A stretch of DNA of 5,472 nt. It comes from JALXCG01 sp026991065 [NCBI: Gemmatimonadota bacterium] (GTDB lineage: Bacteria > GCA-2686955). Positions 5,365 to 5,472 of this stretch are shown piece by piece. Within the stretch, counting starts at the first letter, position 1. Every line of letters begins with the position of its first letter. The DNA lies in the NCBI GenBank assembly GCA_026991065.1, contig JALXCG010000521.1, positions 1 to 5,472 on the forward strand, given 5' to 3'. The translations under genes were made by a program, and so were the position numbers. The notes beneath the pieces are model-generated. The model had not been told where the DNA came from and ran no database searches. It saw nothing but the letters and a program-made list of their open reading frames with translations.

Positions 5365-5472
5365 GGCCTTCTTCTCGGCCGCCTCAGCACGTTCGGCGAG
5401 CGCGGGCTTCAATGGAGCCACGGTTTTTCACCGTGGAAGGGCGTGCCGGGAACGCTTTGGTACGACTTCGAC

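Larger units (their letters stand above)
4811..5472 (-). CRISPR. CRISPR array, nine 36-bp repeats, runs off the right edge
   Basis: Nine 36-bp repeats start at 4811, 4887, 4962, 5033, 5107, 5180, 5255, 5329 and 5406. On the plus strand each begins GCTTCAATGG and ends GTGGAAGGG. Seven are identical; the first and eighth differ by one base each. Eight complete spacers measure 40, 39, 35, 38, 37, 39, 38 and 41 bp, and a ninth (5442 onward) is cut by the window edge. Each repeat contains a perfect 7-bp dyad, CCACGGT and ACCGTGG around a 5-base loop. Read on the minus strand the repeat ends ATTGAAGC, close to the ATTGAAA(C/G) 5' handle of many type I and III crRNAs. With the mutated repeat at the left end, this suggests leftward transcription with the leader beyond the right edge. 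The variable spacer length fits type I-A/B or III better than I-E or II, but the subtype cannot be fixed without cas genes, and none is in the window. Confidence 0.97.

Overview
The window looks like a piece of the chromosome of a GC-rich, uncultivated bacterium. The best taxonomic hint is the secreted beta-helix protein. Its 'SPYfvvGdvnVPsGgaLTIEaGVeV' opening, 'CIDAGD' segment and 'SFTFTKL' ending are the style of large surface or secreted proteins in candidate phyla around the FCB group (Eisenbacteria, Latescibacteria, Zixibacteria and similar). This placement is an inference from style, not a proven assignment. No housekeeping gene is present to test it.

Layout, left to right. (1) Positions 1-140 hold five 28-bp tandem units sharing a 19-bp GC-rich core; they may continue beyond the left edge. 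The last unit runs into a strong hairpin (130-159) just past the end of the next gene. (2) A 574-residue secreted parallel beta-helix protein lies on the minus strand (177-1901), with a good ribosome binding site and a signal peptide. (3) A 697-bp divergent intergenic region follows. It contains a frameshifted C-terminal relic of a DDE transposase on the minus strand (about 2133-2440) and, nearer the next gene, short direct repeats and dyads that look like an operator zone (2451-2530). (4) Two plus-strand genes overlap by ATGA: an AAA/ABC-type ATPase (2599-3978) and an RloB-family protein (3975-4589). Together they resemble RloA/RloB and the AbiL (AbiLi/AbiLii) phage-defence pair. (5) After a 221-bp gap with a possible weak terminator, a CRISPR array starts at 4811 and runs off the right edge: nine 36-bp repeats, eight complete spacers of 35-41 bp and one partial spacer. 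No cas gene is in the window.

How the parts fit. The right half (2599-5472) reads as a defence island: an ATPase-nuclease type two-gene system beside the distal end of a CRISPR array, with transposase debris on its left flank. The repeat ends in ATTGAAGC on the minus strand, like the crRNA 5' handle of many type I/III repeats. The outermost left repeat is mutated. Both facts suggest that the array is transcribed leftward and that its leader, and possibly cas genes, lie to the right of this window. The beta-helix gene appears to be an unrelated chromosomal neighbour.
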